Source: Phycisphaera sp.
Lineage (GTDB): Bacteria > Planctomycetota > Phycisphaerae > Phycisphaerales > Zrk34
Assembly: GCA_016125285.1 (NCBI GenBank)
Contig: WGMA01000002.1
Span: 62,001 to 126,000 of the forward strand
Direction of reading: 5' to 3'
Length of the DNA: 64,000 nt
The position numbers were made by a program, and so were the translations under genes. The notes under the pieces were generated by a model. That model was not told where the DNA came from. It saw nothing but the letters and a program-made list of their open reading frames with translations, and did not search any database. Within the stretch, counting starts at the first letter, position 1. The number at the start of each line of letters is the position of its first letter. Shown here one piece after another: positions 52,746 through 61,405 of the stretch.

Positions 52746-55700
52746 TCACTTCAACGTCGACAGATACTCGATCACGTCCCGCAGCTCGCGCGGCTTGAGG
52801 ATCGCGCCCATCGGCGGCATCGACGACACCGGCGGCGTCTTGCTCTTCACCTTCGACGCTTCGACGAACTGCGTCTTGCCGTCCGGCTTGAGCACCTCGA
52901 TCTTGCCATCCTTCTCGCCGCGGATCGCGCCCGAGACCACCGAGCCATCGTTGAGGATCAGCGCGACCGTGCCGTACCCCTCGACGACGACCGCCTGCGG
53001 CGTGATCAGCGATTCGAGGAAGTAGTGGCGATCTTTGTTGGGCTGTGCGGCGACCTTCGCCAGGTCCGGCGCGACGTTGCCGCCCTTGCCGGCGACCGAG
53101 TGGCAGCGGATGCACTGCGCGGCGATGTGCGTCTCGAAGATCACCTTGCCGTTGGCCGCGTCGCCGCCCTGCATCGCGATGCGGAACGCCGCGAGCGGGT
53201 CGTCCTTCTCCAGCGACTCCTCGTACTTCGTGACCTTCTCGGCGAGCGTCGGCGCGTGCTCCCCGGCTGACCGCGCCGCGTCGAGCAGGTCGAGCTGCAG
53301 CGCGGGGTCGACGTTGCCTTCGAGCAGGCGGTCCATCCACGTCGCCAGCACCGCGTCGGCCTTGGCGTCACCGATCGACGCGAGCGTCGTGAACGCGCCC
53401 TGGCGTTCCTCCATCGAACCCTTGTCGAGCACCTTGCTCAAAGTCGCTACCGCGTCGCCGCCCTTGCCCGCGGACTTCAGCAGTGACTGGGCCGTTTTGC
53501 GGACATTCTTGTCCTTGTCGTTCATCGCGACCTCAACCGCGTCGCCGGCGTGGGCGTGGTGCATCGCCGCCAGCGCCCGCAGCGACTCCATGCGCGTCGT
53601 CGGTGACGCCTTGCCGTCCTTGACCCAGGCGAACAGCGCGTCGCCGAGGCCGTGGTACGCCACCGCGCCGGCCAGCCTCGCGACCTCGGTGCGGAGCTTG
53701 TCGTCGGTGACCTTCGCCAGATCACCGGCGACCTTGTTCAGCGCCTTGTGCACCGCCGCCGGGGCACGCGCCGGGCGCGGGCGGTAGCGGCGGTCGACGC
53801 GATCGATGGGATAGTCGTCGACCCACGCCGCGACGGTCGCCAGCGCCTCGCCGCGCATCGCCGACGGCGCCTCGGTCCGCAGCGCGTAACGCAGCAGACG
53901 CTCGAGTTCTGCGTCGCCGCCGACACGCAGATTTGCGTTGATCGCACGCCGCAGCAGCGCCTCGTCCTTGCGCCCTGGCTGGTCCACCACCGCCGCGAGC
54001 GCCGGCAGGGCCGCGGGGATCGACCAGTCATCGTGAATCGCCCGCGCAGCCTCGGCCGCGACCAGCTCGTCCTTGTCGTCGAGATACGCCGCGACGCCCG
54101 GCTCGGCCAGCCGCCGCAACGCCACGACCGCCGCCAGACGCACCGCACGCGACGCGTGATCCTTCAACGCCACCAGCGCGGCCTTATCGCCTGTACCCAC
54201 CAAACCCATCACGCCCGCGTGTCGCAGCTGCGTGTCCTTGTCGTCGTTGTCGGCGAGCATCTTCACCAGCGCGTCGACGTCCGACTTCGCGCCGAGCTTG
54301 CCCGCGGTCAAAGCCGCGAAGAAGCGCACGCGCGGGTCGCCGTCGTTGATCTGCGCCGCGATGTCACCGGCCGCCGCGTCGTAATGGGCGTCGCCGGCCA
54401 CCTTCATCACCTGCACGCGCAACGCGCGGTCGGTGTCCTTCAACAGCGGCGCGACCTTCGCGATCGCCTTCGCGTCACGCCGCCCGATCTGCCCGACGCC
54501 CCAGATCGCGTGCACCCGCGCCAGCTGCGGCGCCTTGGCGTCGTTGGCGACGCGCGCCAGCGTGTCCAGGTCGCCGCGCCGCGCCAGCTCAAACTGCGCC
54601 TTCAGCCGCACGCGCTGATCCGTGTGTCCCAGCAGCGTGGCCAGTTCATCGGCCGGCTTCTTCGAAGGGTCCGCACCGAGCAGGCCCGCGATCGACTTCC
54701 GTTCCGCCGAGCCCGCGACCGACCAGTCGTCCAGTCGCCACACGCGGCCCTTGTCCGACGGGTCCCAGCCACCGCCCGACCAGTCCGCCAGCCACAGCGC
54801 GCCGTCCGGTCCCCACGACACGCCCACAAAGTTCTGCCCCTTCGCCACGGTCCGGCTGTCCACCATCTTGAAGCTCGAGCCGTCAGGCTCCGTGCGGAAT
54901 GCGCTGAGCGTCTTGCCGGGGAACTCGGTCAGGAAGAACGTCCGCTGGTACTTGTCGTTGAGCGCGCCGCCGGGGTTGTACGCGAACCCGCACGGGCCGT
55001 TGTTGTAGTTGCAGATCGCCGGCGTGATGTACGCCGCCTGGCCCTCGAAGTGGGGCACCCAGAGCTTCTCGTCCATCCACGGGTTGTAGTCGGTCTTGAC
55101 GTTGAACTGCCAGTTGATGCGCCACCCCGTGTCGCTGCCCTCGGTGATGTACACGAAGCGTTCCTTGTCGCCCTTGTCCGAGTCGTTGTCGACGCTGAAC
55201 AGGTTGCCGTACTCGTCGAACGCCAGTTCCTGCGGGTTGCGCAGGCCGTGCGCGAACACCTCGACGTTCGAGCCGTCCGGCTCGCAGCGCATCACGAGTC
55301 CCTGATTGGGGTACTTCAGCGATCGGCCATCGGGCAGCTTGACGTGCGCGCCGGTGTCGCCGAGCGACCAGTAGATGCGTCCGTCGGGCCCGACCGTCAG
55401 GCCGTGGATGTCGTGCCCGCCGTAGGCGACGTGCACGCCGACGCCGTAGACGAGCTCGTTGCGTTCGTCGGCCATGCCGTCGTCGTTGGTGTCGCGCAGC
55501 TTCCACAGGCGCGGCATGCACGTGACGTACACATTGCCGTCGTGCCAGAGCACGCCCGCGCACGTGCCGGTCATCTCGTCTTCCTTGCCGAACCGCGCAT
55601 AGTCCGTGACCTTGTCCGCCACGCCATCGCCGTTGGTGTCGACGAGTCGGATGATCCGTTCCTCCTGCACCTTCAGGTCGGTCCAGTCACGCTTGCCGTC

Positions 55701-56021
55701 CTTGTTGAAATCTTCGAGCCACTTGTTCTGGTCGCTGTTGGCTGGGTCGAGCACGCGGTGGAGGAACGCGCGGTGCTCGTCGGTGTGCGTGAACGACAGC
55801 TCGTCGGTGACCCAGTTGCCGTGCTTGCGGATGTCGAGGTCCGACGACTTGCGCCGCGTCGTCTGCGTGACGTAAGCCCGGCCCTGGTCATCGACGCTGA
55901 TCGCGACGGGGCTGGCCATCAGGTTTTCGTCGGCCCAGAGCTTGAGCTCGAGGTCGCCGGCGCGGGCGACGGGCGTGAGCAGGGCGGCGGTCAACAGCGA
56001 GAGGATGGTGATGCGATTCAT
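52746..56021 (-). CDS. PVC-type heme-binding dehydrogenase with HEAT repeats and cytochrome c domain
   Basis: The protein is about 1091 residues with a signal peptide (ITILSLLTAALLTPVARA). A six-bladed beta-propeller of the PVC dehydrogenase type covers about residues 30-440 (MASPVAISVDDQGRAYVTQT, HDIHGLTVGPDGRIYWSLGD, GVSWGPDGALWLADWSGGGW). HEAT repeats follow (about 460-920). A C-terminal cytochrome c carries CIRCH in HIAAQCIRCHSVAGKGGNVA, with a distal Met candidate in VSSMPPMG. Such proteins are planctomycete-typical periplasmic oxidoreductases whose sugar substrate is unknown. ATG 56021 is preferred for the signal peptide; ATG 56036 would add five residues. Confidence 0.92.
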   Translation of the reverse strand: MNRITILSLLTAALLTPVARAGDLELKLWADENLMASPVAISVDDQGRAYVTQTTRRKSSDLDIRKHGNWVTDELSFTHTDEHRAFLHRVLDPANSDQNKWLEDFNKDGKRDWTDLKVQEERIIRLVDTNGDGVADKVTDYARFGKEDEMTGTCAGVLWHDGNVYVTCMPRLWKLRDTNDDGMADERNELVYGVGVHVAYGGHDIHGLTVGPDGRIYWSLGDTGAHVKLPDGRSLKYPNQGLVMRCEPDGSNVEVFAHGLRNPQELAFDEYGNLFSVDNDSDKGDKERFVYITEGSDTGWRINWQFNVKTDYNPWMDEKLWVPHFEGQAAYITPAICNYNNGPCGFAYNPGGALNDKYQRTFFLTEFPGKTLSAFRTEPDGSSFKMVDSRTVAKGQNFVGVSWGPDGALWLADWSGGGWDPSDKGRVWRLDDWSVAGSAERKSIAGLLGADPSKKPADELATLLGHTDQRVRLKAQFELARRGDLDTLARVANDAKAPQLARVHAIWGVGQIGRRDAKAIAKVAPLLKDTDRALRVQVMKVAGDAHYDAAAGDIAAQINDGDPRVRFFAALTAGKLGAKSDVDALVKMLADNDDKDTQLRHAGVMGLVGTGDKAALVALKDHASRAVRLAAVVALRRLAEPGVAAYLDDKDELVAAEAARAIHDDWSIPAALPALAAVVDQPGRKDEALLRRAINANLRVGGDAELERLLRYALRTEAPSAMRGEALATVAAWVDDYPIDRVDRRYRPRPARAPAAVHKALNKVAGDLAKVTDDKLRTEVARLAGAVAYHGLGDALFAWVKDGKASPTTRMESLRALAAMHHAHAGDAVEVAMNDKDKNVRKTAQSLLKSAGKGGDAVATLSKVLDKGSMEERQGAFTTLASIGDAKADAVLATWMDRLLEGNVDPALQLDLLDAARSAGEHAPTLAEKVTKYEESLEKDDPLAAFRIAMQGGDAANGKVIFETHIAAQCIRCHSVAGKGGNVAPDLAKVAAQPNKDRHYFLESLITPQAVVVEGYGTVALILNDGSVVSGAIRGEKDGKIEVLKPDGKTQFVEASKVKSKTPPVSSMPPMGAILKPRELRDVIEYLSTLK

Positions 56022-56191
56022 AGATGTACGTGCCATAAGGAGGATCGGACGTCGTCGACAAGCGGTACGACGTGGAGCTTGTCAGCGGCGGTGGTTTTCG
56101 CGGTCGGCGGACACGGAGAGTGTACGCCGTGAAAGGTGTGCTTTCGACTCGTTTGCAATAGTTGGTGGCGCGCCGTCCGACCGCGGGCGAG

Positions 56192-56662
56192 TTACTCGCC
56201 GAGCCGATCGAGGTAATCCGTAACGATGCGCTGCTGGTGGGTGTTGAGCGTCACGAGCAGGTGGTCGATGCGTTCGCGTGGCCACTCGGCGATCTGCGGC
56301 AGGTGCTCGCGCAGCGAGTCGGTGTCGGCCCGCGTCCACCGCTGGAACATGCCGTGAGCCCAGCGTGTGTACAACTCGCCGTAGATCATCGCCGCGGTCA
56401 GGCCCACGACGCCCACGGCCACGATCGCCGCGACGCCCGCGCCGATCCCGTACGCCAGCGACACCCATCCGCCGACGTACGCCATCACCAGCACCGCCGC
56501 CGCGCCGATCAGCGTCACCCCCACGAACAGGATCACCGGCATCAACGCCACCCAGAACGGCCGGTGCGCCAGCACGTGATCGTGATCGGCGTCGTACGCG
56601 TCGGGCCCGAGCAGCGTTGTCGGCGTGTCGGGCGATACGGATTGGGCTTCGTTGCTGGACAT
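56192..56662 (-). CDS. Small membrane protein of unknown function
   Basis: The 156-residue product has two membrane helices (FWVALMPVILFVGVTLIGAA, about residues 36-60, and YGIGAGVAAIVAVGVVGLTA, about 70-92) between an acidic N-terminus and a charged C-terminal half (YTRWAHGMFQRWTRADTDSL, ending NTHQQRIVTDYLDRLGE). I recognise no family. It lies between the ThuA and PVC dehydrogenase genes on the same strand with gaps of 104 and 170 bases; co-transcription is possible. Confidence 0.65.
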   Translation of the reverse strand: MSSNEAQSVSPDTPTTLLGPDAYDADHDHVLAHRPFWVALMPVILFVGVTLIGAAAVLVMAYVGGWVSLAYGIGAGVAAIVAVGVVGLTAAMIYGELYTRWAHGMFQRWTRADTDSLREHLPQIAEWPRERIDHLLVTLNTHQQRIVTDYLDRLGE

Positions 56663-56766
56663 CGGCGCCAGACATTGTACGGCTCCGCGTGCGCGCCTTC
56701 GCGGCGTGCGTCGTTTCTAACATTCGCCTTGCGCAGCGGTCGGGTAGCGGCGTGCGGACCGAGCGG

Positions 56767-57585
56767 CTATTCCGCCGCGGTCTTCGGCCCGTAGCCCGGC
56801 AGCGGCTGGCCCTTGTCGTCGAGCTTGTCGCACGCCCAGAGCACGCCGCGGGCCACCATGTCCAACCACTTGGCCTGCTGCATCGTCGAGTTGTCGTGGC
56901 CGACCGTCGTGCCGAACACGCGTGTCTTGTTCGGGCCGAACACGTTGACCCAGACGCACACGTGGTCCTTCTTCGTGTCCTTCCCGTACGCCTGGGCGAG
57001 CGGCGTGCACGTGTCGTACACCTTCTCGATCTTGTAGAGCTCGCCCTTCTCGACGTCGAACGATTCGCCGAAGCCGGTCATGATCGGGTGAGTGGGGTTG
57101 ACGTTCTTGACCTCGACGGGGTGGTGCGACTCATGGCTCGTTGTCTTGACGCCGAGGAACTCCCGCCAGATGTCGGCGTTGGGCGCGGCGCGGTAGCTGT
57201 GCATCGAGCAGTGGATCACCACGGCGGGCACGCCGGCTTTGTGCGGCGCAACGATGCCCTCGAGGAACTTCGGGTCGTCGACCGCGCCGAAGCACTCGTT
57301 GTGCACCACGATGTCGTAGCCCTTCGCCCAGTCGGGGTCCGAGTAGATGCTGACCTTGTAGTTCTTCGTGTTGCCGCCCTCGTGCACGATTGTCCAGGTG
57401 ACGTTCGCCCGCGCGCTGACGCCCTCGGAGATGATCTTCTTCTGGTTCTCGTAGTCGTGGCAGCACCCGCCGGTGATCATCAATGCGCGGATGGGCTTGA
57501 CGTCGTCCGCGGCGTGCAGCGGGGCGGCGTGGAAGACGATCGTTGCCAGCAGTACGAAGAGAAACAGCGCGGCGTGCCTGGTCAT
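56767..57585 (-). CDS. ThuA-like domain protein (class I glutamine amidotransferase-like fold)
   Basis: The 272-residue secreted protein has a signal peptide (HAALFLFVLLATIVFHAAPL) and the ThuA pattern RALMITGGCCHDYENQKKII, DIVVHNECFGAV, GVPAVVIHCSMHSYR and the HPI motif in NPTHPIMTGF, followed by PLAQAYGKDTKKDHVCVWVN and RVFGTTVGHDNSTM. ThuA proteins are linked to trehalose or other sugar use in Rhizobia and accompany carbohydrate loci in planctomycetes; the reaction is not known. It starts 119 bases after the hisD stop. Confidence 0.9.
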   Translation of the reverse strand: MTRHAALFLFVLLATIVFHAAPLHAADDVKPIRALMITGGCCHDYENQKKIISEGVSARANVTWTIVHEGGNTKNYKVSIYSDPDWAKGYDIVVHNECFGAVDDPKFLEGIVAPHKAGVPAVVIHCSMHSYRAAPNADIWREFLGVKTTSHESHHPVEVKNVNPTHPIMTGFGESFDVEKGELYKIEKVYDTCTPLAQAYGKDTKKDHVCVWVNVFGPNKTRVFGTTVGHDNSTMQQAKWLDMVARGVLWACDKLDDKGQPLPGYGPKTAAE

Positions 57586-57704
57586 CGGTGGTTACTCCAA
57601 AGTTGAATCGTGCCGGTGGGTGGGTCGGGCAATGATACGCACGCCGCGATCGCGCCGGCAATGCCGGGAATGCGTCTCGTGGTGCTGTGAATTCGTCGTG
57701 CGGA

Positions 57705-59063
57705 TTACGGCTGCTGGCGCATGCGGACGGAGTCGGCGTGGGCGTCGAGGCCCTCGGCTTCGGCGAGCACGGCGATGTCGTTGATCGCCTGGTCGCTGGG
57801 GCGCGCGGGGTAGTGCTCGACGCTGGAGCGCTTGAGGAACGTGTAGGCGCTGAGGCCTGAGTTGTAGCGCGCGGTGGTGCCGGTAGGCAGGCAGTGTGAC
57901 GGGCCGGCGTAGTAGTCGCCGGAGGCCACGGGCGTGCCGTCGCCGAGGAACCAGGCGCCGCCGTGATTGACGCGAGCGAGCGTGGCGTAGGGGTCTTCGA
58001 CGGCGAGCGTGACGTGCTCGGCGGCGATGGTGTCGACGAACGCCGCGGCCGCGTCGGCGTCGGGCACGCACACCGCCATCGACCAGTCGCGCAGCGCCTG
58101 CTCGATCGCCTCACGCCGCTTGCGCTTCGGCAGCTGCGCCTCGACCTGCGCAATGATCGCGTCGAGGACGTTGCGGTCGGTCGACACGAGGAAGCACGAG
58201 CCGGGGTCGTGCTCGGCCTGGGCGAGCAGATCGGACGCCACCCACGCGGGGTTCGCCGACGCGTCGGCCAGCACGACGATCTCACTGGGGCCGAAGAACC
58301 CGTCGATGCCGATCCGGCCGAACAGCTGCCGCTTGGCCTGCTGCGTGTACGCGTTGCCTGGGCCGGCGATGAAGTCGACGGCGTCGACGCTGTCGGTGCC
58401 GAACACGAGCGCCGCGATCGCCTGGGCGCCGCCGATGCGGTAGACGCGCCCGAGGCCGAGCATGTGACACACGCCGAGCACGAGCGGCGAGACGTCTGCG
58501 GACGGATCGTCGCCGGTCGGCGGGGGACTGACGACCGCGAGCTGCTCAACGCCCGCGACCTGCGCCGGTACCGCGAGCATGATCACGCTGGAGGGATACG
58601 CGGCTTTGCCGCCGGGCACGTGCAGCCCGACGCGCTGGATCGGCGTGAACCGCAGGCCGAGCCGGGCGCCGTCGATCTCGACGGTTGGCGGGTCGGCGGG
58701 CTTGATGTGCTGCTGATAGGCGCGGACGTGCTCGATGGAGCGGCTCAGCGCGGTGCGGACCGCGTCGTCGAGGCCGCGCTCCGCGGCGGCCATCTCGTCG
58801 TCGGTCACGCGGATGCGGTCGGCGGCGAAGGTGGGGTTTGTCCACTTGCGCATATAGCGGACAACGGCGTCGTCACCGTTCTGGCGGACGTCGTCCACGA
58901 TGGCGGCCACGGCGTCGGCGACCTGCCCGTCGCCGCGCACCTGACTGCGCAGGCGATCGACAAGGGCCTCGACGGTCTGACGATCGTCGTCACGGGTGTA
59001 ATCGAGCACGCGCAGGGGCACCGCAATCTCCGATAAAAGTTGAATCCGAAGTAGGGGCAGCAT
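57705..59063 (-). CDS. hisD: Histidinol dehydrogenase
   Basis: The 452-residue enzyme oxidises histidinol to histidine with NAD+ and Zn2+ (last two steps of histidine synthesis). Motifs include HVPGGKAAYPSSVIMLAVPA, IGGAQAIAALVFGTDSVDAV, FIAGPGNAYTQQAKRQLFG, GFFGPSEIVVLADASANPAW, DLLAQAEHDPGS and SGDYYAGPSHCLPTG. ATG 59063 (MLPLLRIQLL) opens the normal N-terminus; the longer frame upstream is not conserved-looking. No other his genes are adjacent. Confidence 0.93.
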   Translation of the reverse strand: MLPLLRIQLLSEIAVPLRVLDYTRDDDRQTVEALVDRLRSQVRGDGQVADAVAAIVDDVRQNGDDAVVRYMRKWTNPTFAADRIRVTDDEMAAAERGLDDAVRTALSRSIEHVRAYQQHIKPADPPTVEIDGARLGLRFTPIQRVGLHVPGGKAAYPSSVIMLAVPAQVAGVEQLAVVSPPPTGDDPSADVSPLVLGVCHMLGLGRVYRIGGAQAIAALVFGTDSVDAVDFIAGPGNAYTQQAKRQLFGRIGIDGFFGPSEIVVLADASANPAWVASDLLAQAEHDPGSCFLVSTDRNVLDAIIAQVEAQLPKRKRREAIEQALRDWSMAVCVPDADAAAAFVDTIAAEHVTLAVEDPYATLARVNHGGAWFLGDGTPVASGDYYAGPSHCLPTGTTARYNSGLSAYTFLKRSSVEHYPARPSDQAINDIAVLAEAEGLDAHADSVRMRQQP

Positions 59064-59327
59064 GTTAGACGCCGATGCGTGAAAGCTCAAACCAACCCGG
59101 TCGACTACGATTCGTCGCAACGCCTTGTCTCGGCGCTGTAAGCTGCGTAGCATCAAGCGATTGAGCCGAAAGGTATCGTGGTGAGGATCCGATGCCGGCG
59201 TAAATCAATAGCGGACGCACCAACAAGCTGGGCGCTATGGGCCCGGCTGGTCGGGTCGGCGGGTGTAACCCGCTACGTAACCAACGCAACAAAGCTGTAG
59301 TTGAACGCGTTTAGTTTCCCTATTAGC
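59064..59327. other. Gene-free stretch between hisD and the HU promoter
   Basis: These 264 bases hold no credible gene. They contain a small inverted repeat GCGGGT-GTA-ACCCGC (59259-59273) and must include the hisD promoter, for which no convincing -35/-10 pair was found. GC content drops towards 59300 near the HU promoter. Confidence 0.6.
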
Positions 59328-59356
59328 TTGACCTTACGGACGCGGAATGGCATACT
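59328..59356 (+). promoter_or_regulatory. Sigma-70 promoter of the HU-family gene
   Basis: TTGACC (59328-59333), exactly 17 bases, then CATACT (59351-59356) is the best housekeeping promoter seen in the window. It gives a leader of about 115 bases before the HU start codon. Confidence 0.7.
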
Positions 59357-59476
59357 GGTTTATCGACTTAGAGGGTGAGTGTGGCCGTATCCAGGCGTTT
59401 GCGGATGCGGGGGACAATTCCGAGAACGACTGCTCAGGACGTACCAAGCGAAGCGTATAACGCACAAGGGGTACCG

Positions 59477-59830
59477 ATGGCGACTATCACCAAAAAAGAC
59501 CTGGTTGATCGCATTGCCGACGCCACTGGCGAAACGCGTGTGACGGTCAAGAAGACCATCCAAAGTTTCCTTGACAACATCATTATCGAGTTGGGCAAAG
59601 GCAACAGGTTGGAATTCCGTGACTTCGGCGTGTTCGAGGTCAAGCACCGCGCCCCGCGTATCGCGCAGAACCCCAAGACGCTGGAAAGGGTTCACGTGCC
59701 GGCCAAGCGTACCGTCAAGTTCAAGGTTGGCCGCATGATGCAGCAGGCCTTGACCGAGATGGGCGACGACGTGGTCGTTGACGACGGTGCGACGAGCCCT
59801 CAGGCCACGTCCGCCGGCGACGACGATTGA
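59477..59830 (+). CDS. HU/IHF-family DNA-binding protein with acidic C-terminal tail
   Basis: The 117-residue product has the HU fold (ATITKKDLVDRIADATGETR, the arm region LEFRDFGVFEVKHRAPRIAQ, and NPKTLERVHVPAKRTVKFKV). The RN-P-KT sequence in the arm (RIAQNPKT) carries the proline that kinks DNA. An extra 20-residue acidic tail (DDVVVDDGATSPQATSAGDD) follows the core. It organises and bends the nucleoid. AAGGGG precedes ATG 59477 by five bases; the longer upstream frame is spurious. Codon use is less GC-rich than in neighbours, typical for a highly expressed gene. Confidence 0.93.
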   Translation: MATITKKDLVDRIADATGETRVTVKKTIQSFLDNIIIELGKGNRLEFRDFGVFEVKHRAPRIAQNPKTLERVHVPAKRTVKFKVGRMMQQALTEMGDDVVVDDGATSPQATSAGDDD

Positions 59831-59875
59831 TCCGCATCGCCCGCCTCAGACGTTCACCTCCCGGCCCGATGCAGG

Positions 59876-61042
59876 ATGCACTGGCTCGACCAACTCCGTG
59901 ACGAACTCAATCACCGCCAGCAGCAAACGCTGCGGCGGTCGCTGCGCCCGCTCGACCGCTGCGCCCGCATCGTCAGGCACGGCGGCTCGGTACTGCTCAA
60001 CCTGGCCGGCAATGACTATCTCGCGCTCGCCTCGCACCCGCACCTCCGCGACGCCGTGATCGAAGCGGCGCAACGCTACGGCGTGGGCAGCGGCGCCAGT
60101 CGACTGGTCACCGGTCACCTCGACATCCACGCCGCGCTCGAGCAACGCTTCGCCGCGTTCAAGCACGCCGGCGCCGCGCTGCTCACGCCGACCGGCTACA
60201 TGGCGAACCTCGCCGTGCTCACCGCGCTCGCCGCGCCGGGCGATCTGATCTGCCTCGACAAGCTCAACCACGCTTCGCTGATCGACGCGGCGCGCGCCGC
60301 CGGCGCCGACGTCCGCGTGTACCCGCACGGCAACCTCGACAAGCTCGTGCGTCTGCTCGAGCGACACGGCCGAGCGGCGCGCCGACGCTTCATCGTCACC
60401 GATGCGGTGTTCTCGATGGACGGCGACCTCGCGGACCTGCCGGCGTTGTGCGAGCTGCGCGACGACTTCGACGCGGTGCTCGTTGTCGACGAGGCGCACG
60501 CGACCGGCGTGCTCGGTGACAGCGGCGCGGGCCTCGCCGAGCATCAGGGCGTGGCGGGGCGCGTCGACGTGACGGTCAGCACGGCGTCGAAGGCGCTGGG
60601 TTCGCTCGGCGGCGTCGTCACCGCGGACCCCGTCGTGATCGACACGCTGGTCAACCACGCCCGCAGCTTTATCTACACCACGGCGGTTCCGCCGACGCAG
60701 GTCGCCGCGCTCGACGCCGCGCTCGACATCGTGCGCGACGAGCCGCACCGTCGCGTCCGACTCGCGGCGCTGACGCGTCGGCTGCGCGTCGGCCTGCAGC
60801 AGCGAGGCTGGCCCGTGCCGGACGACCCTACGCCGATTGTCCCGCTGGTCGTGGGCGACGCCGCGGCGACCGTCCAGCTGTCCGAGCGGCTCCAGGCGTC
60901 GGGTTACCTCGTCCCCGCGATCCGCCCGCCGACGGTCGCACCGGGCGCCAGCCGCCTGCGGATCACCCTCCGCTGCGACCTGACCGACGAGGATGTCGAC
61001 CGCCTCGTCGACGCGATCGGCGCGCCGGCGAAGCCGAAGTAG
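59876..61042 (+). CDS. bioF: 8-amino-7-oxononanoate synthase-like alpha-oxoamine synthase
   Basis: The 388-residue PLP enzyme matches the BioF/alpha-oxoamine synthase fold: NLAGNDYLALASHPHLRDAV, GVGSGASRLVTGHLDIHAAL, LDKLNHASLIDAARAAGADV, VLVVDEAHATGVLGDSGAGL (PLP-ring aspartate) and the lysine for PLP in STASKALGSLGG. BioF condenses pimeloyl-ACP with alanine in biotin synthesis. AKB ligase and serine palmitoyltransferase are close relatives, so the exact substrate rests on overall similarity. No other biotin genes are present. ATG 59876 lies 45 bases after HU. Confidence 0.88.
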   Translation: MHWLDQLRDELNHRQQQTLRRSLRPLDRCARIVRHGGSVLLNLAGNDYLALASHPHLRDAVIEAAQRYGVGSGASRLVTGHLDIHAALEQRFAAFKHAGAALLTPTGYMANLAVLTALAAPGDLICLDKLNHASLIDAARAAGADVRVYPHGNLDKLVRLLERHGRAARRRFIVTDAVFSMDGDLADLPALCELRDDFDAVLVVDEAHATGVLGDSGAGLAEHQGVAGRVDVTVSTASKALGSLGGVVTADPVVIDTLVNHARSFIYTTAVPPTQVAALDAALDIVRDEPHRRVRLAALTRRLRVGLQQRGWPVPDDPTPIVPLVVGDAAATVQLSERLQASGYLVPAIRPPTVAPGASRLRITLRCDLTDEDVDRLVDAIGAPAKPK

Positions 61043-61105
61043 ACGCGTGTCGATCACCCCGTCGGTCGGCTGTGCGGCTCGACGTCATCGGTTACACTAC
61101 GCCGC

Positions 61106-61381
61106 ATGAACGACCGATCCGAAGCCGACACCGCCGACGCCGCCGCGCTACGATTTGATCAGGCGATCGAGAAACTCCAGGACATCATCGACCGGATCGA
61201 ATCGGGACAGGTGCCGCTGGAGGACAGCCTCGAGCAGTACGCGCAGGGGATGCAACTCGTGCACCGCTGCCGCACGATTCTCAACTCGGCCGAGCAGCGT
61301 ATCGCGACGCTCACCGAGCAGTACGACGGGAAGCTGAAGGCGACCGACGGCGGCGCCGACGATGACGAAGCCGACGCGTAA
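61106..61381 (+). CDS. xseB: Exodeoxyribonuclease VII small subunit
   Basis: The 91-residue protein has the XseB signature RFDQAIEKLQDIIDRIESGQ, followed by VPLEDSLEQYAQGMQLVHRC and helical sequence to the acidic C-terminus. It stabilises the XseA nuclease that degrades single-stranded DNA. The large subunit gene is not in this window. It is followed 24 bases later by the prepilin peptidase gene. Confidence 0.93.
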   Translation: MNDRSEADTADAAALRFDQAIEKLQDIIDRIESGQVPLEDSLEQYAQGMQLVHRCRTILNSAEQRIATLTEQYDGKLKATDGGADDDEADA

Positions 61382-61405
61382 CCGACCGCGCGTGAGATTG
61401 GATCG

